Source: Sphingomonas sp. Root710 (GTDB lineage Bacteria > Pseudomonadota > Alphaproteobacteria > Sphingomonadales > Sphingomonadaceae). Taken from it: a DNA stretch of 64,000 nt. The notes under the pieces were generated by a model that was not told the origin of the DNA, ran no database searches, and saw only the letters and a list, made by a program, of their open reading frames with translations. Shown one piece after another: positions 43,540-52,988 of the stretch (positions are counted from its first letter, which is position 1; every line of letters begins with the position of its first letter). The stretch is from positions 791,428 through 855,427 of the forward strand of contig NZ_LMIB01000012.1 in NCBI RefSeq assembly GCF_001429065.1, given 5' to 3'. The position numbers and the translations under genes were made by a program.

Positions 43540-45275
43540 AAACGGGTATTATTGTCCTCTGTAGGTATAACTCTGAGAGACTCCCAGGCAAAGTACTAAT
43601 GGAACTCGGCGGACGCTCCGTTTTGGGGCTGATCATAGATCGGATTCGCCGAGCTGTGCCAGACCGGCCGGTCATTGTCGCCACATCGAATGAGGTCAGC
43701 GATGATCCGATTGCAAGGTATTGTCAGCGAGCGGGGGTGGCTTGTTTTCGCGGTAGCCTTACCGACGTAGCGGGTCGCTTCTTAGCTTGTGCGGAGATGA
43801 ATGATTGGGACTTTGCCGTTAGGATCAATGGGGACAATGTTTTTGTCGATGGTCGTACACTATGTGAAATGATAGCAATTGCCGACACCGGATTATTTGA
43901 CCTAGTGACCAACGTTCCCGGACGCTCCTTTCCTTATGGGATGAGCGTAGAGGTGATCCGCGTGTCATTCTACCGTGAGCGAATGGCCGGAGTCGCTGAC
44001 GCCTCTCACCGCGAGCACGTGACGTCCTGGCTCTATGATCAGCCGGAGATTGGAGATCGGTATCTGTATCAGAATGTCAGATGTCCCGAAGCTACCGGTC
44101 TGGACTTCGCGCTTGACGATGCAGACGATCTCAGGCGCATCGGTCGACTCGTTGAGCTTGCTGGACACGACGTACTCGCCCTCGACATGGCTGCGCTTTC
44201 CGGATTAGCTCGGCATGGAGTCACGGCCTCCCCCTGGCAAGGCGCGGCCGGCCCGATGTTGATCGCGGAGGTCGGCGGAAACCACGAAGGAGATTTTGAA
44301 GCCGCCAAAGCGCTTGCACAGGCGGCAATTGAGGCTGGTGCCGATGTGGTTAAGTTCCAAATCTATACTGGCGCATCGCTGGTTAGCCCGGTGGAAAGCC
44401 CGGACCGACACGCTCATTTTAAACGATTTGAAATGGAGCCAGAACAGCACATCGCGCTTGCTAAAATGTGTCGAGCGGCGGGCGTAGGCTATGCCTCATC
44501 CGTGTGGGATTTAGAAAGCCTCGAATGGATCGATCAATATTTGGATTTCTACAAGATCGGGTCAGGAGATCTTACGGCCTGGCCGCTATTGCGAGAGTTC
44601 GCTCGGCGAGGCAAGCCGATCTTGCTGTCGACCGGCTTGGCCACACTGGAGGAAGTTCTGCAGACTGTGGCTGTGATTCAGGCGGTCGACAACCGTTACT
44701 CTCGACCGGAATGGTTGTGTTTAATGCAATGCACATCCATGTATCCAATTCCCGATGAGGACGCCAATCTAAGCGTGATGGACACGCTTCGAGTGATGAC
44801 GGGACTATCAGTGGGCTATTCGGATCATACTACAGGACTGATGGCGCTGAGGGCCGCGGCAGCAATGGGCGCAAACGCATTAGAATTTCACTTTACGCTG
44901 CGCCGGGAGGGCCAGACATTTCGCGACCATCTCGTTTCGCTGACGGCTGAGGAAGTCAGCGCGCTGAAGGAGGATGTCGCTCAAATCACAGCTCTGCGAG
45001 GCCGAGGTGTCAAGGTCCCGCAGCCCAGCGAGCTATCAGCTGGGCATACCACCTCGTTCCGTCGTGCAGCCTATGCCCGGCGCACGATTGCTGCGGGAGC
45101 CACAATCGGGGCTGAGGACATTTGCCTGCTTCGCCCGGCGCATGGCACCGACGCACGGGATCTAGACCAGATTCTCGGTACACGCGCGCTCCGAGAGCTT
45201 CATCCATTCCAAGCCCTTCATTCTGTCCTGGACTACGAAAAGCACCCCAGGCGCGAAGACTCAGATCATGGGTGA
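43533..45275 (+). CDS. Fusion: SpsF-like cytidylyltransferase + NeuB-like nonulosonate synthase + SAF domain
   Basis: A 580-residue fusion. Residues 1 to about 225 resemble SpsF/CMP-sugar nucleotidyltransferases (RYNSERLPGKVLMELGG; NGDN at 99-102). Residues about 240-490 are NeuB-like: LIAEVGGNHEGDF, VVKFQIYT, ILLSTGLATLEEV, GYSDHT (428-433) and EFHFT (451-455), keeping both metal-binding His. Residues about 505-565 are the antifreeze-like SAF lid. NeuB enzymes condense phosphoenolpyruvate with an acyl-mannosamine-type sugar to give sialic, legionaminic or related acids. B. subtilis has the two halves as separate spsE and spsF. The starts GTG 43533 and GTG 43536 are both possible. Confidence 0.85.
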   Translation: MVKTGIIVLCRYNSERLPGKVLMELGGRSVLGLIIDRIRRAVPDRPVIVATSNEVSDDPIARYCQRAGVACFRGSLTDVAGRFLACAEMNDWDFAVRINGDNVFVDGRTLCEMIAIADTGLFDLVTNVPGRSFPYGMSVEVIRVSFYRERMAGVADASHREHVTSWLYDQPEIGDRYLYQNVRCPEATGLDFALDDADDLRRIGRLVELAGHDVLALDMAALSGLARHGVTASPWQGAAGPMLIAEVGGNHEGDFEAAKALAQAAIEAGADVVKFQIYTGASLVSPVESPDRHAHFKRFEMEPEQHIALAKMCRAAGVGYASSVWDLESLEWIDQYLDFYKIGSGDLTAWPLLREFARRGKPILLSTGLATLEEVLQTVAVIQAVDNRYSRPEWLCLMQCTSMYPIPDEDANLSVMDTLRVMTGLSVGYSDHTTGLMALRAAAAMGANALEFHFTLRREGQTFRDHLVSLTAEEVSALKEDVAQITALRGRGVKVPQPSELSAGHTTSFRRAAYARRTIAAGATIGAEDICLLRPAHGTDARDLDQILGTRALRELHPFQALHSVLDYEKHPRREDSDHG

Positions 45276-46665
45276 CAGCTTTGTTAATGTTGGCCCACTG
45301 GTCACCGTCTACGTACCCTGCCGCAACTATGGCCGCTTTCTTCGCCAAGCGGTAGAAAGCGTACAGCGGCAGCTCTACGCCAACTGGGAGATGATCATCT
45401 TCGATGAAGCGTCGGACGACGAAACCTGGGAAATCGCTTGCGAGTTGCAGCAAAGCGATCCTCGTAGAATTAGGTTGATCCGAAACGCTGAGCCACGCGG
45501 TCTGCAGTGGATCGCGAACCGTTCGCTGGAGGCCGCCAACGGGAAGTACATCGTCCGCCTCGATGCCGACGACTGGCTCGATGAAAGCGCCTTGCTCAGC
45601 ATGGTCGCAAAGCTAGAGTCCGATACCGATCTGGGCCTGGTATATGGCAACTACTATTATACCGATGCCGACGGACAGCTTCTAGGTATCGAGCGCGGCT
45701 ACGACATTGCGGCGGAAAAAAGATCGGGTCATTTACCTCCGCACGGAGCATGCACCATGGTGCGGACCCGCGCACTCAAGGCGGTTGGTGGCTATTCGGA
45801 GGACATTAACGCTCAGGATGGATGGGAGTTGTGGTACAAGCTCTGTCGCCGGGTTAAGGCTGCAAACCTTGACACGCCACTGTTTTTTTATCGGCAGCAT
45901 CCTACGTCGCTAAGCCGCGATTCACAGCGACTGTTGACCGCCCGCTCCAAGATACTCTCACGTCTTTGCGATACACTAGAGGGGAGTTACAAGCCCACCT
46001 GCCTCGCGGTAATTGGCGCACGAGAGTCTTACCCTGAGTTCCCCGGTGTTCCATACCATGAGGTCGATGGGAAAAGTCTGATTGAAAGAGCAATTTGGTC
46101 CGCAGCGGACGCAGTTCGGGTTACCGACATCGTGGTTACATCTGACAGTGAAGCCGTGCTGGCCTTTGCAGAGCGGCTACAATCTGAGGGCCGCGTTCCG
46201 GCCCACCGACGGCAGTTGCGAACGGGTCCGGCGGCGAACGTCGCCGTACCACTGCGTGACATTCTGTTGGGAGCCTCGGCCGATTACCGGCGCCTACGCG
46301 GGAGCAGCCCCGATTGCATCGCCTTCTTGAGCATTCACGCGTTCAATCGACGAGCAGAGCACGTTGACAAAGCATTGAGCGTGCTTCGCTTGACTGAATG
46401 CGACTCGGTGGTTTCTGTCCAGGAGGAACGCGAACCAATGTTCACCCACGGGCAGCAAGGCCTTCGTATTCTCAATCCAGGTCGTCTGAAAGAATTATCA
46501 TATGTTCGTGAGCAGCTTTACCGATTTAACGGAGCAGTTCTCGCTCTATGGCACGACGTAGTTAGTTCTGGAGAGCTACTGGGAGAAACTATTTCCTACA
46601 TAGAGATGTCAGCGAAGGATTCTGTTCAGATAAAAGCTGATGCATTTTCCGCATTTTCGTTGTGA
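45268..46665 (+). CDS. Fusion: family-2 glycosyltransferase + NeuA-like cytidylyltransferase domain
   Basis: A 465-residue fusion. Residues 1 to about 235 are a GT-A glycosyltransferase (VTVYVPCRNYGRFL; DxD region RLDADDW at 97-103; QDGWELWYKL). Residues about 242-465 follow the CMP-nonulosonate synthetase fold: SLIERAIWSA, VTDIVVTSDSEAVLAFAERL, CIAFLSIHAFNRRAEHVDKA and CDSVVSVQEER. The usual nucleotide loop (ARGGSKG) is replaced by GARESYPEFPG, so catalysis is doubtful. It overlaps the upstream fusion gene by 8 bp. It may activate and transfer the same sugar, or use the second domain to bind CMP-sugar. Confidence 0.8.
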   Translation: MGDSFVNVGPLVTVYVPCRNYGRFLRQAVESVQRQLYANWEMIIFDEASDDETWEIACELQQSDPRRIRLIRNAEPRGLQWIANRSLEAANGKYIVRLDADDWLDESALLSMVAKLESDTDLGLVYGNYYYTDADGQLLGIERGYDIAAEKRSGHLPPHGACTMVRTRALKAVGGYSEDINAQDGWELWYKLCRRVKAANLDTPLFFYRQHPTSLSRDSQRLLTARSKILSRLCDTLEGSYKPTCLAVIGARESYPEFPGVPYHEVDGKSLIERAIWSAADAVRVTDIVVTSDSEAVLAFAERLQSEGRVPAHRRQLRTGPAANVAVPLRDILLGASADYRRLRGSSPDCIAFLSIHAFNRRAEHVDKALSVLRLTECDSVVSVQEEREPMFTHGQQGLRILNPGRLKELSYVREQLYRFNGAVLALWHDVVSSGELLGETISYIEMSAKDSVQIKADAFSAFSL

Positions 46666-47675
46666 GATCGTTCTTGACCAGGCTACCTGACCACCTTGAT
46701 CCGGAATTTATACCATATTCGATCCATGGTTTGCGTAGCAAGGTCCGACCTTCTATTCTATTCCAACGTTTATTATTGGCCGTTTTGTGTGCCTACGCAG
46801 GATATTTCTTAGCCGATATTCTGCTAGTTGATTATGTTCAGGATGCAAATCAATACCGGCTGAACCTAGACAACGGCGTTTATCACGACGACTATAATGT
46901 AACGCTGTTTGCCTTATCGGTACGGACAATCGTAGCACTACTACCCAACGGCGATCCCTTTCTCGTCCTTGGTTCCTTTACCTGCGCCACATATATATAT
47001 CTAGCACTTCGGTCGAGCGCACCTTGGTATAAAATTGCTATTTTTCTTATCTTTCTTCCGCTCCCGCTGATGGAATTCAATTATACTCAAGTAATACGGC
47101 AAGGTGTTGCTACCGCGTTATTGCTAATTGCGCTTTTCTCGAATAACATGATAGCTTCATCTATTCTATTCGCGTTAGGCGGAGCAATGCACCTTTCATA
47201 TGCTCCGTTCGCGGCCATTGCCTTTGTCCGCACGGTACTAACCAACTCTGTTGATCCATTGGCAAGCCATAGGACGAAGCGCGAAACCCGATTTGATCGT
47301 GCGATTTTCTTCGCGATCCCGGCAATTTGGATCATATTGGCACTATACCAAGACATATTATTTTCCGCGGATAGGGTAGATATCTATATCAGCTATAATC
47401 TGGATTTATTTAAGCGCCTTTCTGCCTCCATAATGATGATTGGCATTGCGTGGCTAATTTATCCAAAATCCGACCGCGCCATTGGAAGCTTCATGGCTTA
47501 TGTGACGGTATCGGTGGCAATTATTTTGCCGTTCACGTATGATTTTCTTCGAATGCAGACTTACAATATGCCATTCATCTTGTTTGCAGCGCTCACTTGT
47601 CGAGATAGCCGACGATCGATTATAGCGTTAATTATCTGCCTGATACTATCAATATATATTAGGCCAGAACTGTGA
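46662..47675 (+). CDS. EpsG/Wzy-like polysaccharide polymerase
   Basis: A 337-residue polytopic membrane protein with about nine or ten hydrophobic segments. Features match the EpsG group: a DxNxYR-like loop (VQDANQYRLNLDNG), FNYTQVIRQGVATALLLIAL, and GGAMHLSYAP with the conserved His. It probably polymerises lipid-linked repeat units. GTG 46662 overlaps the previous stop. Strongly A+T-rich. Confidence 0.75.
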   Translation: MRSFLTRLPDHLDPEFIPYSIHGLRSKVRPSILFQRLLLAVLCAYAGYFLADILLVDYVQDANQYRLNLDNGVYHDDYNVTLFALSVRTIVALLPNGDPFLVLGSFTCATYIYLALRSSAPWYKIAIFLIFLPLPLMEFNYTQVIRQGVATALLLIALFSNNMIASSILFALGGAMHLSYAPFAAIAFVRTVLTNSVDPLASHRTKRETRFDRAIFFAIPAIWIILALYQDILFSADRVDIYISYNLDLFKRLSASIMMIGIAWLIYPKSDRAIGSFMAYVTVSVAIILPFTYDFLRMQTYNMPFILFAALTCRDSRRSIIALIICLILSIYIRPEL

Positions 47676-48754
47676 ACCGCGCCATACCAGCTCGGGGCAT
47701 GTATCAAAGAGAGCCGTCGGATCGGGTACTATGTTTGTTGCAGAAACCCTATGACCTCATCAACGCGATGGAATATTTAAATGCCTACCGGCCGCGTGGA
47801 ACTCTCCATGCCATGATCATCGGTAGTCATATAAATGCGGTCGCAGTCGCAGAAATCTGCCGACAGCGCCATATTCCTTTTACAAATACCCTAGATCCCG
47901 ATCTATATGCCTACTTCTCCGCCCGTTTGAATACTAAATTGGACTGGCCCAGATCTTTACTGTTATTTATGAAGGCCGCTCTTCGGCCAATTTGCTATAT
48001 GTACTGGCTGTTTGCATTTTTATATCTTTTTTTAAGACTGCGCTCAGTTCGATACGACCTAGTCTTGTTCGATGCGTGGCGATCCAAATGCCTTTATATA
48101 AGCGCCCTACCTCCTGGCACTTCGTTTGTCATTGTTGACGGCGGATTTTCCACTCTTCATTATGGCTTATGCGCGGCGTTTGACCGTGGCGGGGCAGAGG
48201 AACTTGTTCGTGTTGCGCTGCAGAAACAACGCCCCGTAATGCCGCTAGTGCTACGATGGCTCGCTGCCCAACGATGCTCTAATAAGACGCCATTTTTCAC
48301 GTGCTACCAGGATCAGATCTCTGCAAGCTGCCGCCACCCTGTGCTGGCGAATGAATACCGATACTGTAGCGCCACGCTCGGCGAGAAAACGGTTCGGCCG
48401 GGTGTGATGATTTTAGGCATTCCTATGCTGAAGCATATTGATATTTATATAGAACGCGCTCTCGACGCACAGACGGAAGCAGGAATAGATCGCGATGTCA
48501 AAACCATAGAGTATCGATTCCACCCAACAGATCGCCACAGGGCGAATATCGATCCAAGCTATTGCTTTGCTATAGAGCAGGGCGTCGCTGAGCGCGGTTT
48601 GAATTTCAGCTATCCGCAGTTTAGTCTCGAAATTGATTTCCTGCAGCAGCGGGAAGTTCCCGCCATTATCGTAGCCTATCCTTCCTCGAGTCTGCGATGG
48701 ATAGAGGAGGTGCTACAGTCCAGGGTACGCATCATCACGATGATGGAGCGATAA
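47672..48754 (+). CDS. Polysialyltransferase/GT52-like glycosyltransferase
   Basis: A 360-residue protein I place tentatively with bacterial sialyl/polysialyltransferases. It has a DxD-like FDAWRSKC, FVIVDGGFSTL, the basic-His block IEYRFHPTDRHR (compare the HP motif of that group) and a late Ser/Thr-rich YPSSSLRWIEE. The NeuB-like gene three genes upstream supports the assignment. A hydrophobic segment near residues 105-125 may tether it to the membrane. GTG start overlaps the previous stop. Confidence 0.55.
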   Translation: MNRAIPARGMYQREPSDRVLCLLQKPYDLINAMEYLNAYRPRGTLHAMIIGSHINAVAVAEICRQRHIPFTNTLDPDLYAYFSARLNTKLDWPRSLLLFMKAALRPICYMYWLFAFLYLFLRLRSVRYDLVLFDAWRSKCLYISALPPGTSFVIVDGGFSTLHYGLCAAFDRGGAEELVRVALQKQRPVMPLVLRWLAAQRCSNKTPFFTCYQDQISASCRHPVLANEYRYCSATLGEKTVRPGVMILGIPMLKHIDIYIERALDAQTEAGIDRDVKTIEYRFHPTDRHRANIDPSYCFAIEQGVAERGLNFSYPQFSLEIDFLQQREVPAIIVAYPSSSLRWIEEVLQSRVRIITMMER

Positions 48755-49891
48755 TTGCAGCTGGTTTTTGTGATCAGCAGCCTTGACATGGGCGGCGCGC
48801 AGCGTGTGGCGATCAACCTTATCCGTAAGTGGCGTGAGCGAGGTTGGGACATTACGATTGTCGTGACTTATTCCGGTCGTGGATCGTGCTATTTCGAAAT
48901 CCCAGCAGGCGTTGAGGTAATTTATTTAGCCGATCTCATTGGGGGTTGGCGAGGGCGCCTTATGGACCGGTTGCGGCGGGCGCTTGCTCTGCGTCGTTTA
49001 CTCAAGCAAAGGCAACCTCAACGGGTTGTGTCGTTCCTTTGGGACGCGAATATTTTCACGCTCGTTGCCGCTCGAGGCCTGGAGATCCAAGTCGTTGTGA
49101 GCGAGCGTAATTATCCTTACGCTGATGCCGTTCCCTGGCTTCACGCTAAGGCACGACTCTTACTTTACCCGTATTCAGCCTGCGTCGTTCTCCAGACCAG
49201 CCGAGGCCTTGACTGGGCTGCCCAGACGATGCCCCGAGCACGGGGCAAGGTGATTCCTAATCCGATTGCCCTTCCACTTCCTGTTACCAGCCCAACGGTA
49301 GATCCGGCTACCAGCTTCGATGCTGCAACCAAAATAATCCTCGGCGTCGGTCGCCTTACCCACGCCAAAGGGTTCGATGTATTGATAGATGCCTTCGCCA
49401 GCGTGGCCGATCAAAACCAAGAGTGGCAACTTGCGATCCTGGGCGAGGGTCCCGAACGAACGTCGCTGGAGCGACAAGTTCGACACTTAGGTCTCGAAGG
49501 GCGCATCCACCTTAAGGGCGCAGCGGGGAACGTTAGCGACTGGTATCAGCGCGCCGACATTTTCGTCATGGCGTCGCGATATGAAGGCTTTCCTAACGCG
49601 CTGCTGGAAGCCATGGCTCATGGGTGCCCGGTGATCAGTTTTGACTGTGATACCGGCCCCGCGGACATGATCAGTTCACAGGAATATGGAGTGCTACTAG
49701 GGCGGTCACCAGACGCAACACAATTAGCAGCTGCGCTCGCTTCCCTAATAAGCGACGAGCAGCGTCGGAAGCGGTTGGGTAATGCCGCGTTAGAAGTGCG
49801 TGAACGGTACTCAATCGATGCTATCATCGCAGATTGGGATCAAGCCTTGGCTCTTCCCGCGTCAGGAGGGAACGGCTCGTGGGCCGGCTGA
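48755..49891 (+). CDS. Family-4 glycosyltransferase
   Basis: A 378-residue GT-B enzyme. The N-domain begins VFVISSLDMGGAQRVAINLI. The C-domain has ILGVGRLTHAKGFDVLIDAF and the EX7E region SRYEGFPNALLEAMAHGCP. It starts with TTG at 48755 directly after the previous stop. Its C-terminus overlaps the next gene by 13 bp. Donor and acceptor unknown. Confidence 0.88.
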   Translation: MQLVFVISSLDMGGAQRVAINLIRKWRERGWDITIVVTYSGRGSCYFEIPAGVEVIYLADLIGGWRGRLMDRLRRALALRRLLKQRQPQRVVSFLWDANIFTLVAARGLEIQVVVSERNYPYADAVPWLHAKARLLLYPYSACVVLQTSRGLDWAAQTMPRARGKVIPNPIALPLPVTSPTVDPATSFDAATKIILGVGRLTHAKGFDVLIDAFASVADQNQEWQLAILGEGPERTSLERQVRHLGLEGRIHLKGAAGNVSDWYQRADIFVMASRYEGFPNALLEAMAHGCPVISFDCDTGPADMISSQEYGVLLGRSPDATQLAAALASLISDEQRRKRLGNAALEVRERYSIDAIIADWDQALALPASGGNGSWAG

Positions 49892-50985
49892 AAGTTCTTC
49901 AAATACTGACAAGCCTCGGTCCGGGAGGTGCGGAGCGGCTCGTGCTGGACATGATGTCCCGCTTAGATCCCGATGAATTTGATGTCCGTCTAGCGATACT
50001 CGTTGATGACATACGTGCTTTAGAGCTTTATGGATATAGGAGCCTTCCGGTCGATGTTTTCGATATGCGCGGATGGATGGCTCCGAGGGCTCTAATAAGG
50101 CTTCGCCACTACGTGAATGGCTTTGGGCCCAATGTTATACACGCCCATATGTTCCACCCCCTAGTTGCCGCGATGGTTGCAACTTTTGCATCTACGCAAC
50201 CTGCGAGCGTTTGCTTTACAAGCCACTGTAATGAGCGCGCATTTACACCGCTGCGTACGGTTATTGTCCGCTTATTACGATCGCGCCGACTGGCCGATAT
50301 TCTGCTCTCCAAAGGACAGCATCCGTTCCTCAATGCCGACAATACCGTGGTTATCCCAAATGGGGTGAACATACCAAACCCGGCACCGACTAGGAGACAC
50401 TGGGATCCACACGGTCCCATTAAACTCGTGGCGATCGGGCGATTGGTCGATCAGAAGGATCCGTTGGGGTTGATCCGTGTCGTCGCCTCTCTTGGTCATC
50501 AAGGGATTTCTCTGGATTTCTACGGAGAGGGCCCCCTAGAAGCTGAGATGCGCACACTGATTGCGAGCCTAAACCTGGAAGGACGGATACAGCTCAAAGG
50601 TGTGACGAGCGATGTAAGGTCCGTTCTACATCAAGCTGATATTATGGTCATGTCGTCCAAGTACGAGGGAATGCCGATCGTAATACTAGAAGCGGGAAGT
50701 GAAGCTATGCCGGTGGTCGCAACACCTGCAGGCGCAATTTCGGAAATTTTAGGCACGGACCGCGGAGTCGTTGCTGGCATAGAAACGATCGGAATAGCGC
50801 TAATGCGGATGATTTCTGACCCGGAAACCGCCTTGGCGGCGGGACAGCGGCTACGTCAATACGTCGAAAATCATCACTCCATCACCGCAACCGCAAGAAC
50901 GCATGAGGCCGTCTATCGGCAGATCGCATCCGTACCCCATTCGCGCCGTTTGTTAAAGTTTAAGGATAGAAAATATTCCGCTTAA
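49879..50985 (+). CDS. Family-4 glycosyltransferase
   Basis: A 368-residue GT-B enzyme: VLQILTSLGPGGAERLVLDM at the N-terminus, VAIGRLVDQKDPLGLIRVV in the C-domain, and SSKYEGMPIVILEAGSEAMP as the EX7E motif. The start GTG 49879 has AGGAGGG 8 bases upstream; the open frame before it is the previous gene's shadow. Closely related in layout to the preceding enzyme but not a recent duplicate. Confidence 0.88.
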   Translation: MGRLKVLQILTSLGPGGAERLVLDMMSRLDPDEFDVRLAILVDDIRALELYGYRSLPVDVFDMRGWMAPRALIRLRHYVNGFGPNVIHAHMFHPLVAAMVATFASTQPASVCFTSHCNERAFTPLRTVIVRLLRSRRLADILLSKGQHPFLNADNTVVIPNGVNIPNPAPTRRHWDPHGPIKLVAIGRLVDQKDPLGLIRVVASLGHQGISLDFYGEGPLEAEMRTLIASLNLEGRIQLKGVTSDVRSVLHQADIMVMSSKYEGMPIVILEAGSEAMPVVATPAGAISEILGTDRGVVAGIETIGIALMRMISDPETALAAGQRLRQYVENHHSITATARTHEAVYRQIASVPHSRRLLKFKDRKYSA

Positions 50986-51051
50986 GATAGATTTACCGAT
51001 CGATCGGACAACCCGCGTTACTCGACGTCAAGATATGCGGACGCATCGGCT

Positions 51052-51702
51052 ATGAAATTTATTGCACGTCTTTATCAGGCATGGCTTCGAAGGTTCGCTC
51101 CTGCTTATTACTCTCGAATATTTCGGATTTTGTACGGTTCGAACAGTGTTTGTATTGGCCCTGGTTTGCTTTGCGACGGCTTACCGCGGTGCCTTCTCGA
51201 TTCCAGTGCACGCCTCGACATCGGCAGCAACGTCGAGTTCCGAAGTGGCGTAGAATTGAGAATTCACGGTAATGCTCACTTGGTTATCGAGGATGGTGTG
51301 CGTGTAGACCGTGGGGTTCGTATTCTAGTCACAAATGGGGCGCTTGTTCGTATTGGTGCGGGTACTCGAATTGGCCTCTATTCAGTAATTAATGGCGGGG
51401 CTTCAATCGATATTGGCCACAAGTCGTTGATTTCAGGCTTCGTTTATCTTCAATCTAGCATGCACAGCTTTTCGAACAGCAACACCGCGATCAGTGATCA
51501 AGGCTATAAGCATGCACCGGTGATTCTAAAGGAAGGGGTGTGGCTGGGTAGCCATGTCGTAATTATGCCAGGACGAACCGTGGGTGCGTACGCCGTCGTT
51601 GGAAGTAATGCGGTGGTAACCAAAGATGTTGCTCCGGGGGCCGTTGTCGGTGGCGTACCCGCGAGTCAGCTAAATAGCGAACGTGATAGCACTCAACCAT
51701 AG
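51052..51702 (+). CDS. Hexapeptide-repeat acyltransferase (WbbJ-like)
   Basis: A 216-residue beta-helix acyltransferase. Repeats run from LDIGSNVEFRSGVELRIHGN to VWLGSHVVIMPGRTVGAYAV and VGSNAVVTKDVAPGAVVGGVPA. SSMHSF supplies a candidate catalytic His. It lies alone between glycosyltransferase genes with about 65 bp and 120 bp gaps. It may O- or N-acylate the polysaccharide. Confidence 0.85.
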   Translation: MKFIARLYQAWLRRFAPAYYSRIFRILYGSNSVCIGPGLLCDGLPRCLLDSSARLDIGSNVEFRSGVELRIHGNAHLVIEDGVRVDRGVRILVTNGALVRIGAGTRIGLYSVINGGASIDIGHKSLISGFVYLQSSMHSFSNSNTAISDQGYKHAPVILKEGVWLGSHVVIMPGRTVGAYAVVGSNAVVTKDVAPGAVVGGVPASQLNSERDSTQP

Positions 51703-51825
51703 TTTTTATGAGCTGTTTAATCCCATGAAACATCGGCTTACTGTTATATTATATATTTCTACAAGAATGGCAATATTAAGGGGAGCACGTCACTCCTCAT
51801 CTAAGCAGAATTTTTGGAAGTTGCT

Positions 51826-52953
51826 ATGCACATTATTCTCACTGGCAATACTGCCTTCAAGCTAGCGAATTTCAGATTAGGACTCATAGATAAGTTGATC
51901 GAAGAAGGTCATCGGGTCACAGTGGTAGCGCCACCCGATAAATACGTAGACACCCTTTGCAAAAGGGGATGCAGCTTCGTCCCGCTCTGGATGGACCGCA
52001 ACGGTACCTCCCCGTTAGCCGAGTTTCGTCTCTTCGTTTCGCTTTTCTGGGTAATTTTTATTCGGCGCCCAGATTTTGTTTTTAGTTTCACTATCAAGAA
52101 TAACATCTATTCTGGAATCGCATGTCGCATTCTCAAAATTCCTTTCGCGCCAAATGTCACCGGACTTGGGCCAGCCTTCAGCATGGGCGGCGTTTTAGGC
52201 CGCACGATCCGCATCCTGTACCGATACGCCTTTCGGCGCTCAGTTGCAGTATTTTTCCAGAACGAAAGTGATCGTCGAATATTCCTAGAAGGTGGCCTGG
52301 TGCCGGCCAAGCGCGCGTACCAGCTCCCTGGCTCAGGGGTGGATCTAGCTCATTTCACTTTTAGCGCTATGCCGTCGTTCGCCCAAGAAGTTAGATTTTT
52401 GCTTGTTGCGCGAATGCTCTGGGACAAGGGAATCGGCTTGTTTGCTGAGGCTGCGCGACAGGTCCGTCTAGCCTACCCCTACGCGCGGTTTCAGCTGCTG
52501 GGGCCCCTTGACGCTGCTAGCAAAACCGGCATCCCGCTTAGTCAAATTGAATCTTGGGCAACTGAGGGAGTGGTAGAGTATCTTGGATCGACGCAAGACG
52601 TCCGGGCGGCCCTGCAACAGGCGCATTTTGTGGTGCTGCCGTCATATTATCGAGAGGGCACTCCTCGATCGCTGCTAGAGGCAGCAGCCACCGGCCGTCC
52701 TATTATTACGACAGATATGCCAGGTTGCCGGGATGCGATCGTGCCTGGCCTTTCGGGATTATTGGTGCGGCCGCAGAATGTCGCAGATCTCTCACGTGCG
52801 TGCATCGAACTGCTTCGGAAAACGGTAGTGGAGTGCTCTGAGATGGGCACTATAGCCCGCAGGCATATGGAACGCCATTTTGATGAGCGCATTGTAGTCC
52901 AGGTCTATATGGAGCTACTGGTCGGTGAAGCCGTTAGGTCGCAGTCCGCGTAG
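51826..52953 (+). CDS. Family-4 glycosyltransferase
   Basis: A 375-residue GT-B enzyme of the WbaZ/WcaI-like group: FKLANFRLGLIDKLIEEGHR, then FSFTIKNNIYSGIACR, LLVARMLWDKGIGLFAEAAR and PSYYREGTPRSLLEAAATGR. Such proteins often transfer GalNAc or related sugars. ATG 51826 follows GGAAG; a TTG at 51814 is possible. It is the last intact gene before the IS5-type element, 13 bp from its left end. Confidence 0.87.
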   Translation: MHIILTGNTAFKLANFRLGLIDKLIEEGHRVTVVAPPDKYVDTLCKRGCSFVPLWMDRNGTSPLAEFRLFVSLFWVIFIRRPDFVFSFTIKNNIYSGIACRILKIPFAPNVTGLGPAFSMGGVLGRTIRILYRYAFRRSVAVFFQNESDRRIFLEGGLVPAKRAYQLPGSGVDLAHFTFSAMPSFAQEVRFLLVARMLWDKGIGLFAEAARQVRLAYPYARFQLLGPLDAASKTGIPLSQIESWATEGVVEYLGSTQDVRAALQQAHFVVLPSYYREGTPRSLLEAAATGRPIITTDMPGCRDAIVPGLSGLLVRPQNVADLSRACIELLRKTVVECSEMGTIARRHMERHFDERIVVQVYMELLVGEAVRSQSA

Positions 52954-52988
52954 CATCCGGCGCTAACTAGGCGGCGTGGACAAATTGG

